Assembly (NCBI GenBank): GCA_015234465.1
Contig: JADGNA010000023.1
Span: forward strand, 310,001 to 374,000
DNA length: 64,000 nt
Direction of reading: 5' to 3'
From: Salinibacterium sp.
GTDB lineage: Bacteria; Actinomycetota; Actinomycetes; Actinomycetales; Microbacteriaceae
Shown here: one piece after another, positions 42,583 to 51,963 of the stretch
How positions within the stretch are numbered: position 1 is the stretch's first letter
How the letters are laid out: each line of letters starts with the position of its first letter
Program-made: the position numbers and the translations under genes
Notes under the pieces: generated by a model
Told to the model about the DNA's origin: nothing
Database searches by the model: none
The model's input: the letters and a program-made list of their open reading frames with translations, nothing else

Positions 42583-43137
42583 CTACGCGGCCGACGCCCA
42601 CCACAGCGTCGTGTCGCCGTGCTTGCGGCTGCGGTCGAGTTCGAGGCCTTCGGGCCAGCGTGGCTCGGGGGAGCGCGAGGAGCGCTCGACGAGCACGATC
42701 GCGCCCGGGGCGAGTGGCAGTGCGGCCAGGTCTGCCGCCAACGCGTCCTCCCCGAGCTCATACGGCGGGTCAATGAAGACGAGGTCGACCGTGCCGACGG
42801 CCCCCGCGAGGAAGGACTGCACCGAGACCGGTGCGACCGTGATGCGCGTGCCCTTGGGCGCCTTCGAGTGGATGAGGTCGGCGTTCCGCCGGCAGATGGC
42901 AGATGCCGCGGGATTCTTCTCGACGAGCGTGACGCTCACGGCGCCCCGGCTCGCGGCTTCAAGCCCCAGCGCGCCCGATCCGGCGTAGAGGTCGAAGACG
43001 GTTGCGCCCTCGAGCGCATCCCGGGCTTCGAGCGCCGAGAAGATCGCCTCGCGCACGCGGTCGCTCGTGGGCCTCGTGCCCTTGGGGGGCACCGCGATCG
43101 CGAGGGAACCGGCGTACCCGGCGATGATGCGCGTCAT
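42583..43137 (-). CDS. rsmD: 16S rRNA (guanine966-N2)-methyltransferase
   Basis: This 184-residue methyltransferase has MTRIIAGYAGSLAIAVPPKG, then TRPTSDRVREAIFSAL, the SAM site VFDLYAGSGALGLEAASRGA and the catalytic FIDPPYEL. It modifies G966 of 16S rRNA in the 30S subunit. ATG 43137 has TACGCT 6 nt upstream on the minus strand; the frame open to 43260 is not coding. It is divergent from recG. Confidence 0.92.
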   Translation of the reverse strand: MTRIIAGYAGSLAIAVPPKGTRPTSDRVREAIFSALEARDALEGATVFDLYAGSGALGLEAASRGAVSVTLVEKNPAASAICRRNADLIHSKAPKGTRITVAPVSVQSFLAGAVGTVDLVFIDPPYELGEDALAADLAALPLAPGAIVLVERSSRSPEPRWPEGLELDRSRKHGDTTLWWASAA

Positions 43138-43143
43138 GCTTCG

Positions 43144-43149
43144 AGCGTA
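43144..43149 (-). promoter_or_regulatory. -10 box for rsmD (leaderless start)
   Basis: TACGCT on the minus strand, 6 nt before the ATG at 43137. The same hexamer serves recG on the other strand. Confidence 0.5.
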
Positions 43150-43177
43150 GCGGCGCCGGCGTGACGGGGGTCGACGG

Positions 43178-43183
43178 TACGCT
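43178..43183 (+). promoter_or_regulatory. -10 box for recG (leaderless start)
   Basis: TACGCT, 6 nt before the GTG at 43190. Confidence 0.5.
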
Positions 43184-43189
43184 CGTTGC

Positions 43190-45352
43190 GTGGGATCGCC
43201 GCTCGACGCCAAGCTCTCGTCCGCGCTGGGTGGACGCACAGCGCAGTCGTTCGCGCGCAACCTGGGGCTCGAGACCGTCGGTGACCTGCTTGCGCACTAC
43301 CCGAGGCGCTACGCCCTCCGCGGCGAGCTCACCGAGCTTGGTGCCCTTCCCGTCGACGAGAACGTCACGATCGTCGCCGAGGTGCTCGACGCCCGGGAGC
43401 GCTCGATGCGCAACCGTCGCGGCTCGATCCTCGAGGTGCGCATCAGCGATGGCAAGGGCATCCTCTCGCTGACGTTCTTCAACCAGGCGTGGCGGGCCAA
43501 AGACCTGCGGCCCGGCGTGCGTGGCATCTTCACGGGCAAGGTCGGCGACTATCGGGGCAGCCTGCAGCTCGCGCATCCCGACTATGAACTCTTCGACGCG
43601 GATGCCCCGGGTGGCGACACGGAGGCATATCGCGCGTGGGCGGAACAGCCCGTGCCGATCTACCCGGCGACCGCGACCGTGCCGTCGTGGCAGATCGGCA
43701 AGGCGGTCGGCGTCGTGCTCGACACGCTGCCGCCCCTTGCCGACCCGGTGCCGGCATCCGTGCGCAAGGAGCGTACCCTGATGGACTACCGCCGGGCGCT
43801 CGAACTCATCCATCGCCCCACGAAGGACATCGAGTGGCGGGCCGCGCGCAAGGCGCTCCGCTTCCAAGAGGCGTTCGTGCTGCAGGCCGCGCTGCTCGAG
43901 CAGCGGGCGGCCCTGCGCTCACGGCAGGCGACAGCCCGCAGTGCCGAGCCGGGTGGCCTCCTCGAGCGTTTCGACGCCTCGTTGCCGTTCCAGCGCACGG
44001 ATGACCAGGTGACGGTGGGCGAGGCGATCTCAGCAGACCTTGCGCAGCCCGTTCCCATGAACCGTCTCGTGCAGGGTGAGGTCGGCTCCGGCAAGACCCT
44101 GGTGGCCCTGCGGGCCATGCTCGCCGTCGCCGAATCCGGCGGGCAGTCGGCCCTTCTCGCGCCAACCGAGGTGCTTGCGGCCCAGCACCTGCGCTCGATC
44201 GTCGCGTCCCTCGGCCCCGACCTCGCCGCGAAGCTTCGGCCGACGCTCATCACGGGGCAGATGCCCGCGGCCGACCGTCGCCGTGCCACGCTCGCGGCCG
44301 TCTCGGGGAGCGCCCACATCATTGTGGGCACACACGCCCTCATGAGCGGTTCGGTCGAGTTCTTCGACCTCGGCCTCGTTGTGGTCGACGAGCAGCACCG
44401 CTTCGGGGTCGCCCAGCGCGAGGCCCTGCGTCGCAAGGGCGCCGTGCCGCCGCACGTGCTCGTGCTCACCGCAACGCCGATCCCGCGCACGGTCGCGATG
44501 ACGGTCTTCGGCGACCTCGACGTGTCGACGATCGCGCAGCTGCCCTCGGGTCGCGTGCCGATCGAGTCACACGTCGTTCCCGTCGCGGAGAAGCCGGGAT
44601 GGATGGCACGCGTCTGGCAGCGCGTGGCAGAGGAGCTCGCGCAGGGCCGGCAGGCCTTCGTCGTGTGCCCGGCCATCGATGCGGCATCGCGCGAGGAATC
44701 CGAGGAGGAACCCGAGGCCCAGGAAGGGCCGGCGTCGAAGCCGGCAACGGTCGCGGGAGTCTCGGAGGAGCTCAGCGCCAACCCCGTCCTCGCCTCGGCC
44801 CGCATCGCGGCGCTGCACGGCAGGATGCCAGGGGAGGAGAAGGACTCCATCATGCGCGCCTTCGCCGCGGGTGACATCGACGTGCTGGTCGCGACGACCG
44901 TCATCGAGGTCGGCGTGGATGTGCCGAATGCCTCCACCATGGTCATCCTCGACGCCGACCGCTTCGGCGTCTCCCAGCTCCACCAGCTGCGCGGGCGGGT
45001 CGGCCGCGGCGGCCTGCCCGGCCTCTGCCTCATGGTCACCTCGGCGGAGACGGGCTCGCTCGCTCGCGACCGGGTCGAGGCCGTCGCATCCACCCTCGAC
45101 GGCTTCGAGCTTGCCGAGAAGGATCTCGAGCTGCGCCAGGAGGGCGATGTGCTCGGTAGTGTGCAGTCGGGCGGGCGTTCGAGCCTGCGGCTCCTGCGCG
45201 TGGCGAAGGATGCCGGCCTCATCACGGAGGCGCGCGCGGTGGCCGAGCAGACGCTGGCGCAGGATCCGACCCTGGTCGGGCATCCGGCGCTGAGAGAGGC
45301 GCTCGATCGCCGACTCGACGAGAGCGCACGGGAGTTCATGTCTCAGGGCTGA
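43190..45352 (+). CDS. recG: ATP-dependent DNA helicase RecG
   Basis: This 720-residue helicase remodels stalled forks and Holliday junctions. The N-terminal wedge domain covers about 1-150 (OB fold), followed by helicase domain 1 with LVQGEVGSGKTLVALRAM and VVDEQHRFGVAQREAL, and domain 2 with EVGVDVPNASTMVI and QLHQLRGRVGRGGLPG. An acidic insert of about 30 residues, Glu-rich, follows VCPAIDAASREE. Length is typical of actinobacterial RecG. Confidence 0.96.
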   Translation: MGSPLDAKLSSALGGRTAQSFARNLGLETVGDLLAHYPRRYALRGELTELGALPVDENVTIVAEVLDARERSMRNRRGSILEVRISDGKGILSLTFFNQAWRAKDLRPGVRGIFTGKVGDYRGSLQLAHPDYELFDADAPGGDTEAYRAWAEQPVPIYPATATVPSWQIGKAVGVVLDTLPPLADPVPASVRKERTLMDYRRALELIHRPTKDIEWRAARKALRFQEAFVLQAALLEQRAALRSRQATARSAEPGGLLERFDASLPFQRTDDQVTVGEAISADLAQPVPMNRLVQGEVGSGKTLVALRAMLAVAESGGQSALLAPTEVLAAQHLRSIVASLGPDLAAKLRPTLITGQMPAADRRRATLAAVSGSAHIIVGTHALMSGSVEFFDLGLVVVDEQHRFGVAQREALRRKGAVPPHVLVLTATPIPRTVAMTVFGDLDVSTIAQLPSGRVPIESHVVPVAEKPGWMARVWQRVAEELAQGRQAFVVCPAIDAASREESEEEPEAQEGPASKPATVAGVSEELSANPVLASARIAALHGRMPGEEKDSIMRAFAAGDIDVLVATTVIEVGVDVPNASTMVILDADRFGVSQLHQLRGRVGRGGLPGLCLMVTSAETGSLARDRVEAVASTLDGFELAEKDLELRQEGDVLGSVQSGGRSSLRLLRVAKDAGLITEARAVAEQTLAQDPTLVGHPALREALDRRLDESAREFMSQG

Positions 45353-45366
45353 GGCATCGTGCCCAC

Positions 45367-45372
45367 TAGGCT
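45367..45372 (+). promoter_or_regulatory. -10 box for coaD (leaderless start)
   Basis: TAGGCT, 7 nt before the ATG at 45380. Confidence 0.5.
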
Positions 45373-45379
45373 TGTTCGT

Positions 45380-45871
45380 ATGCCCAGGATCGCCGTCGTC
45401 CCCGGATCATTCGACCCCGTCACGAGGGGGCACCTCGATGTCATCGAGCGTGCCGCGGGTCTCTTTGACGAGATACACGTGCTTGTCGTGCACAACCCCG
45501 ACAAGACGGCGCTGCTGCCCGTCGCGCAGCGCGTCAGCCTGATCGAGAAGTCGATCGCCGATGCTGGACTGCCCAGCAACATCCGGGTTACCTCCTGGAT
45601 GGTCGGCCTCCTCGTCGACTACTGCACGGATGTCGGTGCGAGCGTGCTCGTCAAAGGCGTTCGCTCGAGCGTCGATGTCTCCTACGAGACCCCCATGGCG
45701 ATCGTCAACCGCAATCTCGCGGGCGTCGAGACGGTCTTCCTGCTGCCCGACCCAGCGCACGCGCACGTGTCGAGCTCGCTCGTGCGGCAGGTCGCCGCCC
45801 TCGGTGGCGATGTTGCCCCCTACGTGCCGAAGGCCGTCGCCGAGTTCCTGCAGACTCCGCGCTCGCAGTAG
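45380..45871 (+). CDS. coaD: Phosphopantetheine adenylyltransferase
   Basis: This 163-residue enzyme adenylates 4'-phosphopantetheine in coenzyme A synthesis. It has [20 protein letters not shown] with the nucleotidyltransferase GH motif, [12 protein letters not shown] and [16 protein letters not shown] 45380 fits the family N-terminus and the leaderless promoter; GTG-type starts at 45359 would overlap the promoter. Confidence 0.95.
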   Translation: MPRIAVVPGSFDPVTRGHLDVIERAAGLFDEIHVLVVHNPDKTALLPVAQRVSLIEKSIADAGLPSNIRVTSWMVGLLVDYCTDVGASVLVKGVRSSVDVSYETPMAIVNRNLAGVETVFLLPDPAHAHVSSSLVRQVAALGGDVAPYVPKAVAEFLQTPRSQ

Positions 45872-45901
45872 GCCGCGAAAAAAACCTTTCGCGTCGAGAA
45901 G

Positions 45902-45920
45902 TTAGGCATGCCATACTTAG
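45902..45920. promoter_or_regulatory. DtxR/IdeR-like iron box 1
   Basis: TTAGGCATGCCATACTTAG matches 12 of 19 positions of the IdeR consensus TTAGGTTAGCCTAACCTAA by my count. It covers the CATACT -10 (45912-45917) of the siderophore operon. Confidence 0.6.
45912..45917 (+). promoter_or_regulatory. -10 box for the siderophore-uptake operon (leaderless start)
   Basis: CATACT, 6 nt before the ATG at 45924, between and within the two iron boxes. Confidence 0.5.
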
Positions 45921-45933
45921 GTAATGCTTACCT
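45917..45933. promoter_or_regulatory. DtxR/IdeR-like iron box 2, overlapping the start codon
   Basis: AGGTAA and TTACCT form a perfect inverted repeat with a 3-bp centre (45919-45933), preceded by TT. By my count 13 of the first 19 positions match the IdeR consensus. The ATG of the first gene lies inside it. Confidence 0.65.
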
Positions 45934-46886
45934 TGCCTCTCGCGGTCGAGAAGGATGCGCGTCCCGCCTACCGCCCCTATGTGGTCGCGGTGTCCGCGCT
46001 CGAGCGACTCAGCCCGCACTTCGTGCGAGTCACGTTCTCAGGTGAGGCGCTCAGTGACTTCGGCACTGACGGGCTTGACCAACGCATCAAGCTGCTCTTC
46101 CCCCTCGAAGCTGGCCCCGCCAGCGGCGAGCACTGCGACGTCGGCGCCCAAGACCCCTCGGTCATCGCCGATGGCAGCTGGTATTCCCGGTGGCGCGAGC
46201 TTCCGGATGAGGTGCGCGCACCCTTCCGCACCTACACGATCCGCGCATCCCGGCCCGAGCTGCGCGAGATCGACGTCGACATGGTGCTTCACCCCGACGG
46301 CGGTCCCGCATCCAGGTGGCTCTCGCGCGCATCCGTGGGCGACTCCCTCATCATCGTGGGGCCCGACCGTTTCAGCATCGACTCGGCAGTCGGCATCGAC
46401 TGGCACCCCGGCGATGCGAGCGAGTACCTGCTGATCGGTGACGAGACGGCCACACCCGCCATCTGCAGCATCCTGGAGTCCCTGCCCGTCGGCGCGCGCG
46501 CTCGTGCCTTCATCGAGGTGCCGGATGCGGCCGACATGCTTCCCATCGACGCCCACGACGGCGTCACAGTCACCTGGCTGCCCCGAGACGGGCGTGCACA
46601 CGGCAGCCTTCTCGACCCGGCCGTGCGCGCCTGGGTGGCCGAGAACCCACTCGTCATCGAGCGTGCCCGCGCGGCGGTCGCGCAGGCGGTCAACGAGGTC
46701 GACGTCGACTCCGAGCTGCTGTGGGAGTCTCCCGAGCGAGCCGAGGCGGGGTTCTATGGCTGGCTCGCGGGTGAGTCATCCGTCATCAAGTCGCTGCGAC
46801 GCTTCCTCGTGAGCGAGACGGGCATCGACCGCAAGCGCATCGCATTCATGGGCTACTGGCGCCTCGGTCTCTCCGAGCGGCAGTAG
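45924..46886 (+). CDS. Siderophore-interacting protein (ferric-siderophore reductase, SIP family)
   Basis: This 320-residue flavoprotein has the FAD-binding FRTYTIRASRPE (residues about 100-111), HPDGGPASRWLSRASVGDSL and an NAD(P)-binding part with LLIGDETATPAICSILE. The C-terminal YGWLAGESSVIKSLRRFL is typical of SIP proteins such as ViuB. It probably reduces ferric-siderophore in the cytoplasm to release iron. It opens an operon with two FecCD permeases, an ATPase and a binding protein, and its start codon sits inside an iron box, so Fe2+-DtxR repression is likely. Confidence 0.93.
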   Translation: MLTLPLAVEKDARPAYRPYVVAVSALERLSPHFVRVTFSGEALSDFGTDGLDQRIKLLFPLEAGPASGEHCDVGAQDPSVIADGSWYSRWRELPDEVRAPFRTYTIRASRPELREIDVDMVLHPDGGPASRWLSRASVGDSLIIVGPDRFSIDSAVGIDWHPGDASEYLLIGDETATPAICSILESLPVGARARAFIEVPDAADMLPIDAHDGVTVTWLPRDGRAHGSLLDPAVRAWVAENPLVIERARAAVAQAVNEVDVDSELLWESPERAEAGFYGWLAGESSVIKSLRRFLVSETGIDRKRIAFMGYWRLGLSERQ

Positions 46887-46887
46887 C

Positions 46888-47967
46888 GTGAGCACGACGG
46901 CCAGGACGCCCGCCCCGGGGGCGTCCCACACGATGGAGCCCGCCCGCGGGGGTGCCGCAGCGCGTTCGCGCCGGTCGCGGCGCATCGTCGGCCTCGCGGG
47001 GAGCGTCGTCGCGCTGCTCCTCGTGGTCGTGGCGAGCCTTGCCCTCGGCACGCGAGCGACCCCGCTCGTCGAGGTGCTCGCGGCGCTCACGCAGCCCGAG
47101 CCGACGAACCCGCTCCACACGGTCGTGCGCGAGCTTCGTGTGCCCCGCACCGTGATCGGTGCGCTCGTCGGGCTGGCACTCGCGGTGGCCGGGTGCCTCA
47201 TGCAGGGAGTGACCCGAAACCCCCTCGCCGACCCCGGGCTCCTCGGCATCAATGCGGGCGCCTCGCTCTTCGTCGTCATCGCGATCGCGCTCTTCGGCGT
47301 GACCTCGCCCTTCGGCTTCATCTGGTTTGCCTTCGCGGGGGCGGCGGCGACGGCAGCGCTCGTGTATTTCATCGGCACGCTCGCGCGCGACGGCGCGACT
47401 CCCGTGACGCTCGCGCTCGCCGGCATGGCGATCGCGGCCGTCTCGACGTCGATCGTGACGCTGCTCATCATCACCGACGTGCAGACGCTCAACACCTTCC
47501 GCTTCTGGCAGGTCGGTTCGCTCGCGGGGCGCGGCATCGACACGCTCGGGTTGCTGTGGCCCTTCATCCTCGTCGGGCTGCTGCTGGCCCTGTTCGTGGG
47601 TCGGGACCTCACGCTCCTCGCCTTCGGCGACGACGTCGCGAAAGGGCTCGGCCACAACGCGGGGCTCACCCGCGGGCTCTCCGCCGTCGCGATCGTGCTG
47701 CTCTGCGGCACCGCGACGGCGCTCGCCGGGCCGCTGGTCTTCGTGGGACTCGTCGTGCCGCACATCGCGCGCGCCGTCGTCGGCACCGACTACCGGTGGA
47801 TGCTGGCCTACTCGGTCGTGCTCGGCCCACTCCTCGTGCTGCTCGCCGATGTCGTCGGACGCCTCATCGTGCAACCCTCCGAGCTCGAGGTAGGGCTCGT
47901 GATCGCCGTCATCGGGGTGCCCGTGCTGGTCGCGCTCGTGCGCCGAGTGAAGGGACGCACACTGTGA
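46888..47967 (+). CDS. Iron-siderophore ABC transporter permease (FecCD family), first subunit
   Basis: This 359-residue permease has a basic N-terminal tail of about 30 residues and eight to nine membrane helices. It shows family motifs VRELRVPRTVIGALVGLALA, QGVTRNPLADPGLLGINAGA and GPLVFVGLVVPHIARAVVG. It pairs with the next permease to form the channel. The GTG start lies one base after the preceding stop. Confidence 0.94.
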   Translation: MSTTARTPAPGASHTMEPARGGAAARSRRSRRIVGLAGSVVALLLVVVASLALGTRATPLVEVLAALTQPEPTNPLHTVVRELRVPRTVIGALVGLALAVAGCLMQGVTRNPLADPGLLGINAGASLFVVIAIALFGVTSPFGFIWFAFAGAAATAALVYFIGTLARDGATPVTLALAGMAIAAVSTSIVTLLIITDVQTLNTFRFWQVGSLAGRGIDTLGLLWPFILVGLLLALFVGRDLTLLAFGDDVAKGLGHNAGLTRGLSAVAIVLLCGTATALAGPLVFVGLVVPHIARAVVGTDYRWMLAYSVVLGPLLVLLADVVGRLIVQPSELEVGLVIAVIGVPVLVALVRRVKGRTL

Positions 47968-49013
47968 CGACCTCGCTCGCCCGTCCGATCGCTCCCACGC
48001 TGCCGGCGGTCCGCCGCCAGCTCGCGCGCAGGGTCGCCCTCGTGAGCGGCGTGCTCGCGGTGCTGTTGGCCGCGATCGTCGCGGTCTCGCTCGGCACGGG
48101 CGCCTACCCGATCAGCCCGGAGCGCATCCTGCCGACGCTGTTGGGCGCTGGGGAGTCGAAGGATGCCTTCGTGCTCTTCCGCCTCCGGCTGCCGCGCATC
48201 GTGCTCGGCGTGCTCGCGGGGGTCGCGTTCGGCATCGCGGGCGCCCTCTTCCAGACGCTGCTGCGAAATCCGCTCGCGAGCCCCGACATCATCGGCATCA
48301 GCGGCGGGGCGAGCGCCGCCGCGGCGTTCGGCATCCTCATCCTTGGGGTGAGCGGGGCGATGGTCTCGCTGCTGGCCTTCGGTGGCGCCGTCGCGGTCGC
48401 GCTCGCAATCACGCTGCTCGCCTCGAGGGAGGGCCTCTCCGGCTACCGTTTCGTGCTGGTCGGGGTCGGCTTCGCCTTCCTCGCACAGTCCGTCATCGGC
48501 TACCTCCTCACGCGCGCCGACGAGCAGGAGGCCGTCGCGGCCCTCGCCTGGACGGTGGGCGGTGTCGCGGGGGCGCGATGGGACGACATCGGCGTCATCG
48601 CCGTGACCCTCGTGCCACTGCTGCTGTTCCTCGCGGCGCTCGTGCCGCGCATCCGCACCCTCCAGCTCGGCGACGACACGGCGACGGGACTCGGGCTGCG
48701 GGTCGTCTCCGCCCGCTACGGCGTGCTCGCCGTCGCCGTCGCCCTCACGGCCGTCGCCACCGCCTACGCCGGCCCCCTCGCATTCGTCGCCTTCGTTTCC
48801 GCTCCCATCGCGCGCAGGCTCGTGGGAGGTGCTCACCTCGCGATCATCCCGGCGGCGCTGATCGGTGCGATCGTCGTGACCTTCGCCGACTTCGCCGCGT
48901 CGACCCTCATCCCAGGCGTGGTCGTGCCCGCGGGCATCGTGACGGGCATCATCGGCGCCCCCTACCTCCTGTGGCTGCTCGCCACCTCGAACCGCGGAAG
49001 GCGAAACGCATGA
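47964..49013 (+). CDS. Iron-siderophore ABC transporter permease (FecCD family), second subunit
   Basis: This 349-residue FecCD permease has LFRLRLPRIVLGVLAGVAFG, FQTLLRNPLASPDIIGISGG and AYAGPLAFVAFVSAPIARRL. The GTG start overlaps the previous stop (GTGA). It lies with its partner permease and ATPase in an uninterrupted, overlapping operon. Confidence 0.94.
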   Translation: MTTSLARPIAPTLPAVRRQLARRVALVSGVLAVLLAAIVAVSLGTGAYPISPERILPTLLGAGESKDAFVLFRLRLPRIVLGVLAGVAFGIAGALFQTLLRNPLASPDIIGISGGASAAAAFGILILGVSGAMVSLLAFGGAVAVALAITLLASREGLSGYRFVLVGVGFAFLAQSVIGYLLTRADEQEAVAALAWTVGGVAGARWDDIGVIAVTLVPLLLFLAALVPRIRTLQLGDDTATGLGLRVVSARYGVLAVAVALTAVATAYAGPLAFVAFVSAPIARRLVGGAHLAIIPAALIGAIVVTFADFAASTLIPGVVVPAGIVTGIIGAPYLLWLLATSNRGRRNA

Positions 49014-49843
49014 CCCGCACCCCCGACCACAGCTTCCGCGCGGAGGGGCTCCGCGTCGCCTACGACTCGCATGTCGTGATCGACGGGCTCGACATCGAGA
49101 TCCCCGCTGGGCAGGTCACGGTCATCGTCGGGGCGAACGCGAGTGGCAAGTCGACCCTGCTGCGCAGCCTCGCGCGCATCCTCGCCCCGGCGGATGGGCG
49201 GGTGCTGCTCGATGAGCGCGACATCCGTTCCTACTCGGGGCGTGAGTTCGCGAGGGTCGTCGGCATCCTCCCGCAGTCGCCTATCGCGCCGGAGGGCATC
49301 ACGGTCGCCGACCTCGTCGCCCGCGGCCGCTACCCGCACCAGGGTTGGTTCGGCCGTCGCTCGAGCGACGACGACCGCATCGCGCTCGAGGCGCTCACAG
49401 CCACCGACTGCACGGGGTTCGCCGATCGTCCCGTCGAGTCCCTCTCGGGCGGCCAGCGGCAGCGCGCCTGGATCGCCATGGCCCTCGCGCAGGACCCCGA
49501 CATCCTGCTGCTCGATGAACCCACGACCTACCTCGACGTCACGCACCAGCTCGAGGTGCTCGACCTGCTGCACTCGCTCAACCGGGCGAAGGGCACGACG
49601 GTCGTCATGGTGCTCCACGACCTCAACCTGGCGGCACGCTACGCCGACCACGTCGTCGTCATGGCCGGCGGTGCGGTCGCCGCCTCGGGTGCGCCCGCCG
49701 AGGTCATCACGGCTGAGACCGTGCGCCTCGCGTTCGCGCTCGACGCGCACATCATGGTCGACCCCGTCGCGGGCTCGCCCATGGTCGTGCCGCTGAGCCG
49801 ACTGCATCCGCTCACCCCGGCCTCCGTGCCGCAGTCCCACTGA
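49010..49843 (+). CDS. Iron-siderophore ABC transporter ATP-binding protein
   Basis: This 277-residue ATPase has Walker A VGANASGKST, signature SLSGGQRQRAWIAMALA and Walker B ILLLDEPTTYLD, followed by VLHDLNLAARYADHV, all typical of FecE/FepC. It energises the two permeases upstream. The ATG overlaps the permease stop (ATGA). Confidence 0.95.
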   Translation: MTRTPDHSFRAEGLRVAYDSHVVIDGLDIEIPAGQVTVIVGANASGKSTLLRSLARILAPADGRVLLDERDIRSYSGREFARVVGILPQSPIAPEGITVADLVARGRYPHQGWFGRRSSDDDRIALEALTATDCTGFADRPVESLSGGQRQRAWIAMALAQDPDILLLDEPTTYLDVTHQLEVLDLLHSLNRAKGTTVVMVLHDLNLAARYADHVVVMAGGAVAASGAPAEVITAETVRLAFALDAHIMVDPVAGSPMVVPLSRLHPLTPASVPQSH

Positions 49844-49886
49844 TCCATCCACCATCCACCATCACTACCACCCAGGAGAACCCCAC

Positions 49887-50882
49887 GTGAAGAGAACGAC
49901 TCTCGCCCTGCTCACCGTCGCTGCGCTCGCCCTCACCGGCTGCGCCACGGGTGGGGGCGACAACGGCGACGGCGACAGTGCCGACGGCAACACCATCACG
50001 CACGCCTTCGGCGAGACGACGGTTCCCGAGGGTGTCGAGCGCATCGTGACGATCGGATGGGGCAGCACCGAGGCGGTGCTCTCCCTGGGCCTCGTGCCCG
50101 TCGGCATCGAGGAGCAGGTCTACGGCGGCAACGAGGATCGCGTCGTGCCGTGGGTCGCCGAGGAGATCGAGCGGATGGGGGCGGAGATGCCGACCATATT
50201 CCCGACAAGCGCCGAGGAGCCCGCCTACGAGGAGATCCTCGAGCTCGAGCCCGAGGTCATTCTCGCGCCCTACTCCGGACTCACCCAGGAGCAGTACGAG
50301 GTGCTCTCCGACATCGCGCCGACCGTCGCGTTCCCCGACGAGGCGTGGACCACCCCGTGGCGCGACGTCGTGCGCATCGTCGGCGAGTCGCTCGGCCTCG
50401 GCGAGGAGGCGGAGGAGGTCATCGCTGACGCAGAGACGGCCGTCGCGGAGCAGGCCGCCGCGCATCCGGAACTCGAGGGCCGCACCGTGGCCGCGATCTG
50501 GGACGGCGCCGGGGTCTTCTACGTCTACCGCGCCGCCGACCCGCGCGTCGAGTTCCTCTTCGACCTGGGCCTTGAGAACGCCCCGGCGGTCGACGAGCTC
50601 GCGAACGGCGAATCGACCTTCTACTACACGCTCAGCTACGAGCAGCTCGACCTGCTCGAGGCCGACATTGTCGTGAACTACGCGACGACGCAGGAGGAGG
50701 CCGACGCCTTCCTCGCCCAGCCCTACGCCCAGGCGATCCCCGCCGTCGCGCGGGGTTCCGTCGCCACCATCGTCGGCGAATCCCTCATCTCCTCGGTGTC
50801 GCCGCCGAGCCCGCTCTCGCTCGCCTGGGGGGTCGAGGACTACGTCACCCTGATCTCGGAAGCCGCCTCGAACCTCGAGTAA
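49887..50882 (+). CDS. Iron-siderophore ABC transporter substrate-binding lipoprotein
   Basis: This 331-residue protein has a signal peptide with lipobox LALTGC (Cys19) and a Gly/Asp-rich spacer. The two-lobed FepB/FhuD-like domain follows, with VERIVTIGWGSTEAVLSLG and the conserved YEEILELEPEVILAPYSGL. It presents ferric-siderophore to the permeases. AGGAG precedes the GTG at 49887 after a 43-bp gap that includes short CCATC repeats. It ends the operon. Confidence 0.93.
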   Translation: MKRTTLALLTVAALALTGCATGGGDNGDGDSADGNTITHAFGETTVPEGVERIVTIGWGSTEAVLSLGLVPVGIEEQVYGGNEDRVVPWVAEEIERMGAEMPTIFPTSAEEPAYEEILELEPEVILAPYSGLTQEQYEVLSDIAPTVAFPDEAWTTPWRDVVRIVGESLGLGEEAEEVIADAETAVAEQAAAHPELEGRTVAAIWDGAGVFYVYRAADPRVEFLFDLGLENAPAVDELANGESTFYYTLSYEQLDLLEADIVVNYATTQEEADAFLAQPYAQAIPAVARGSVATIVGESLISSVSPPSPLSLAWGVEDYVTLISEAASNLE

Positions 50883-50955
50883 CAATCCCCACGAAAGGGA
50901 CCGTGCGCGGCGTCGGCAGCGTGTGCGAGACTCACCTGAGAAGAGGTGATGCTCG

Positions 50956-51954
50956 ATGCTGAACGACGCCGTGCCGGTTCCCGCCATCATGCCCGCTGGG
51001 CGATTCGAAGAACTCGGTGAGCAGATCCTGTCGAGCATCGAGCGGGTCATCGACGGCAAGCGCAGCGCGGTGGAGCTGGCACTCGCGACGCTGCTCGCGG
51101 AGGGGCACCTGCTGATCGAGGATGTGCCGGGCGTCGGCAAGACGATGCTGGCGCGCGCGCTCGCCCGCTCGGTCGACTGCTCGGTCAGTCGCATCCAGTT
51201 CACACCAGACCTGCTACCCTCCGACATCACGGGCGTCTCCGTCTACAACCAGGCCGACCACAGTTTCGAGTTCACGCCAGGGCCGATCTTCGCCAACATC
51301 GTGATCGGCGACGAGATCAACCGCGCGAGCCCCAAGACCCAGTCGGCGATGCTCGAGAGCATGGAGGAGCGCCAGGTCACGGTCGATGGCCACACGCATC
51401 CGCTGCAGGAACCATTCACGGTCGTCGCCACCCAGAACCCGATCGAGATGGATGGCACCTACCCGCTGCCGGAGGCACAGCGCGACCGCTTCATGGTGCG
51501 CATCTCGATGGGCTACCCAGACGAAGCGGCCGAGCAGGCCATGCTGCGCACGCGCGAGACCTCGAGCCCGCTCGACCTCCTCGCGCCCGTCGTCTCGCTC
51601 GACGAGCTGCTGCAGATGATCGCAACCGTGCGGGCCGTCTACGTCGCACCCGCCGTGGAGCGCTACACCGTCGCGATCGCCCAGGCGACGCGACTCGACT
51701 CGGAACTCCGCCTCGGGGCGAGCCCGCGCGGCACCCTGCACCTCGTGCGCGCGGCGAAGTCGCGAGCTGCACTCGACGGCCGGGACTTCGTGCTTCCCGA
51801 CGACATCGATGCACTCGCGGTGCCCGTGCTGGCACACCGGGTCATCCCCTCCGGGCAGGCCTCGGGCTCCTCCTCGGTCTCCGTCTCCGAGGCGATCGTT
51901 CGCCGCATCGTGAGCGCGACGCCCGTGCCCATCGCATCCGACGCCCGGCACTAG
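50956..51954 (+). CDS. MoxR-family AAA+ ATPase (copy 2)
   Basis: This 332-residue ATPase has Walker A EDVPGVGKTMLARALARS, Walker B VIGDEINRASPKTQSAML and ATQNPIEMDGTYPLPEAQRD. It heads the second MoxR-DUF58-transglutaminase set. GAGGTGAT before the ATG is a good ribosome-binding site. It is closer to the mainstream MoxR family than the copy at 24349. Confidence 0.94.
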   Translation: MLNDAVPVPAIMPAGRFEELGEQILSSIERVIDGKRSAVELALATLLAEGHLLIEDVPGVGKTMLARALARSVDCSVSRIQFTPDLLPSDITGVSVYNQADHSFEFTPGPIFANIVIGDEINRASPKTQSAMLESMEERQVTVDGHTHPLQEPFTVVATQNPIEMDGTYPLPEAQRDRFMVRISMGYPDEAAEQAMLRTRETSSPLDLLAPVVSLDELLQMIATVRAVYVAPAVERYTVAIAQATRLDSELRLGASPRGTLHLVRAAKSRAALDGRDFVLPDDIDALAVPVLAHRVIPSGQASGSSSVSVSEAIVRRIVSATPVPIASDARH

Positions 51955-51963
51955 GGGAGCCTC

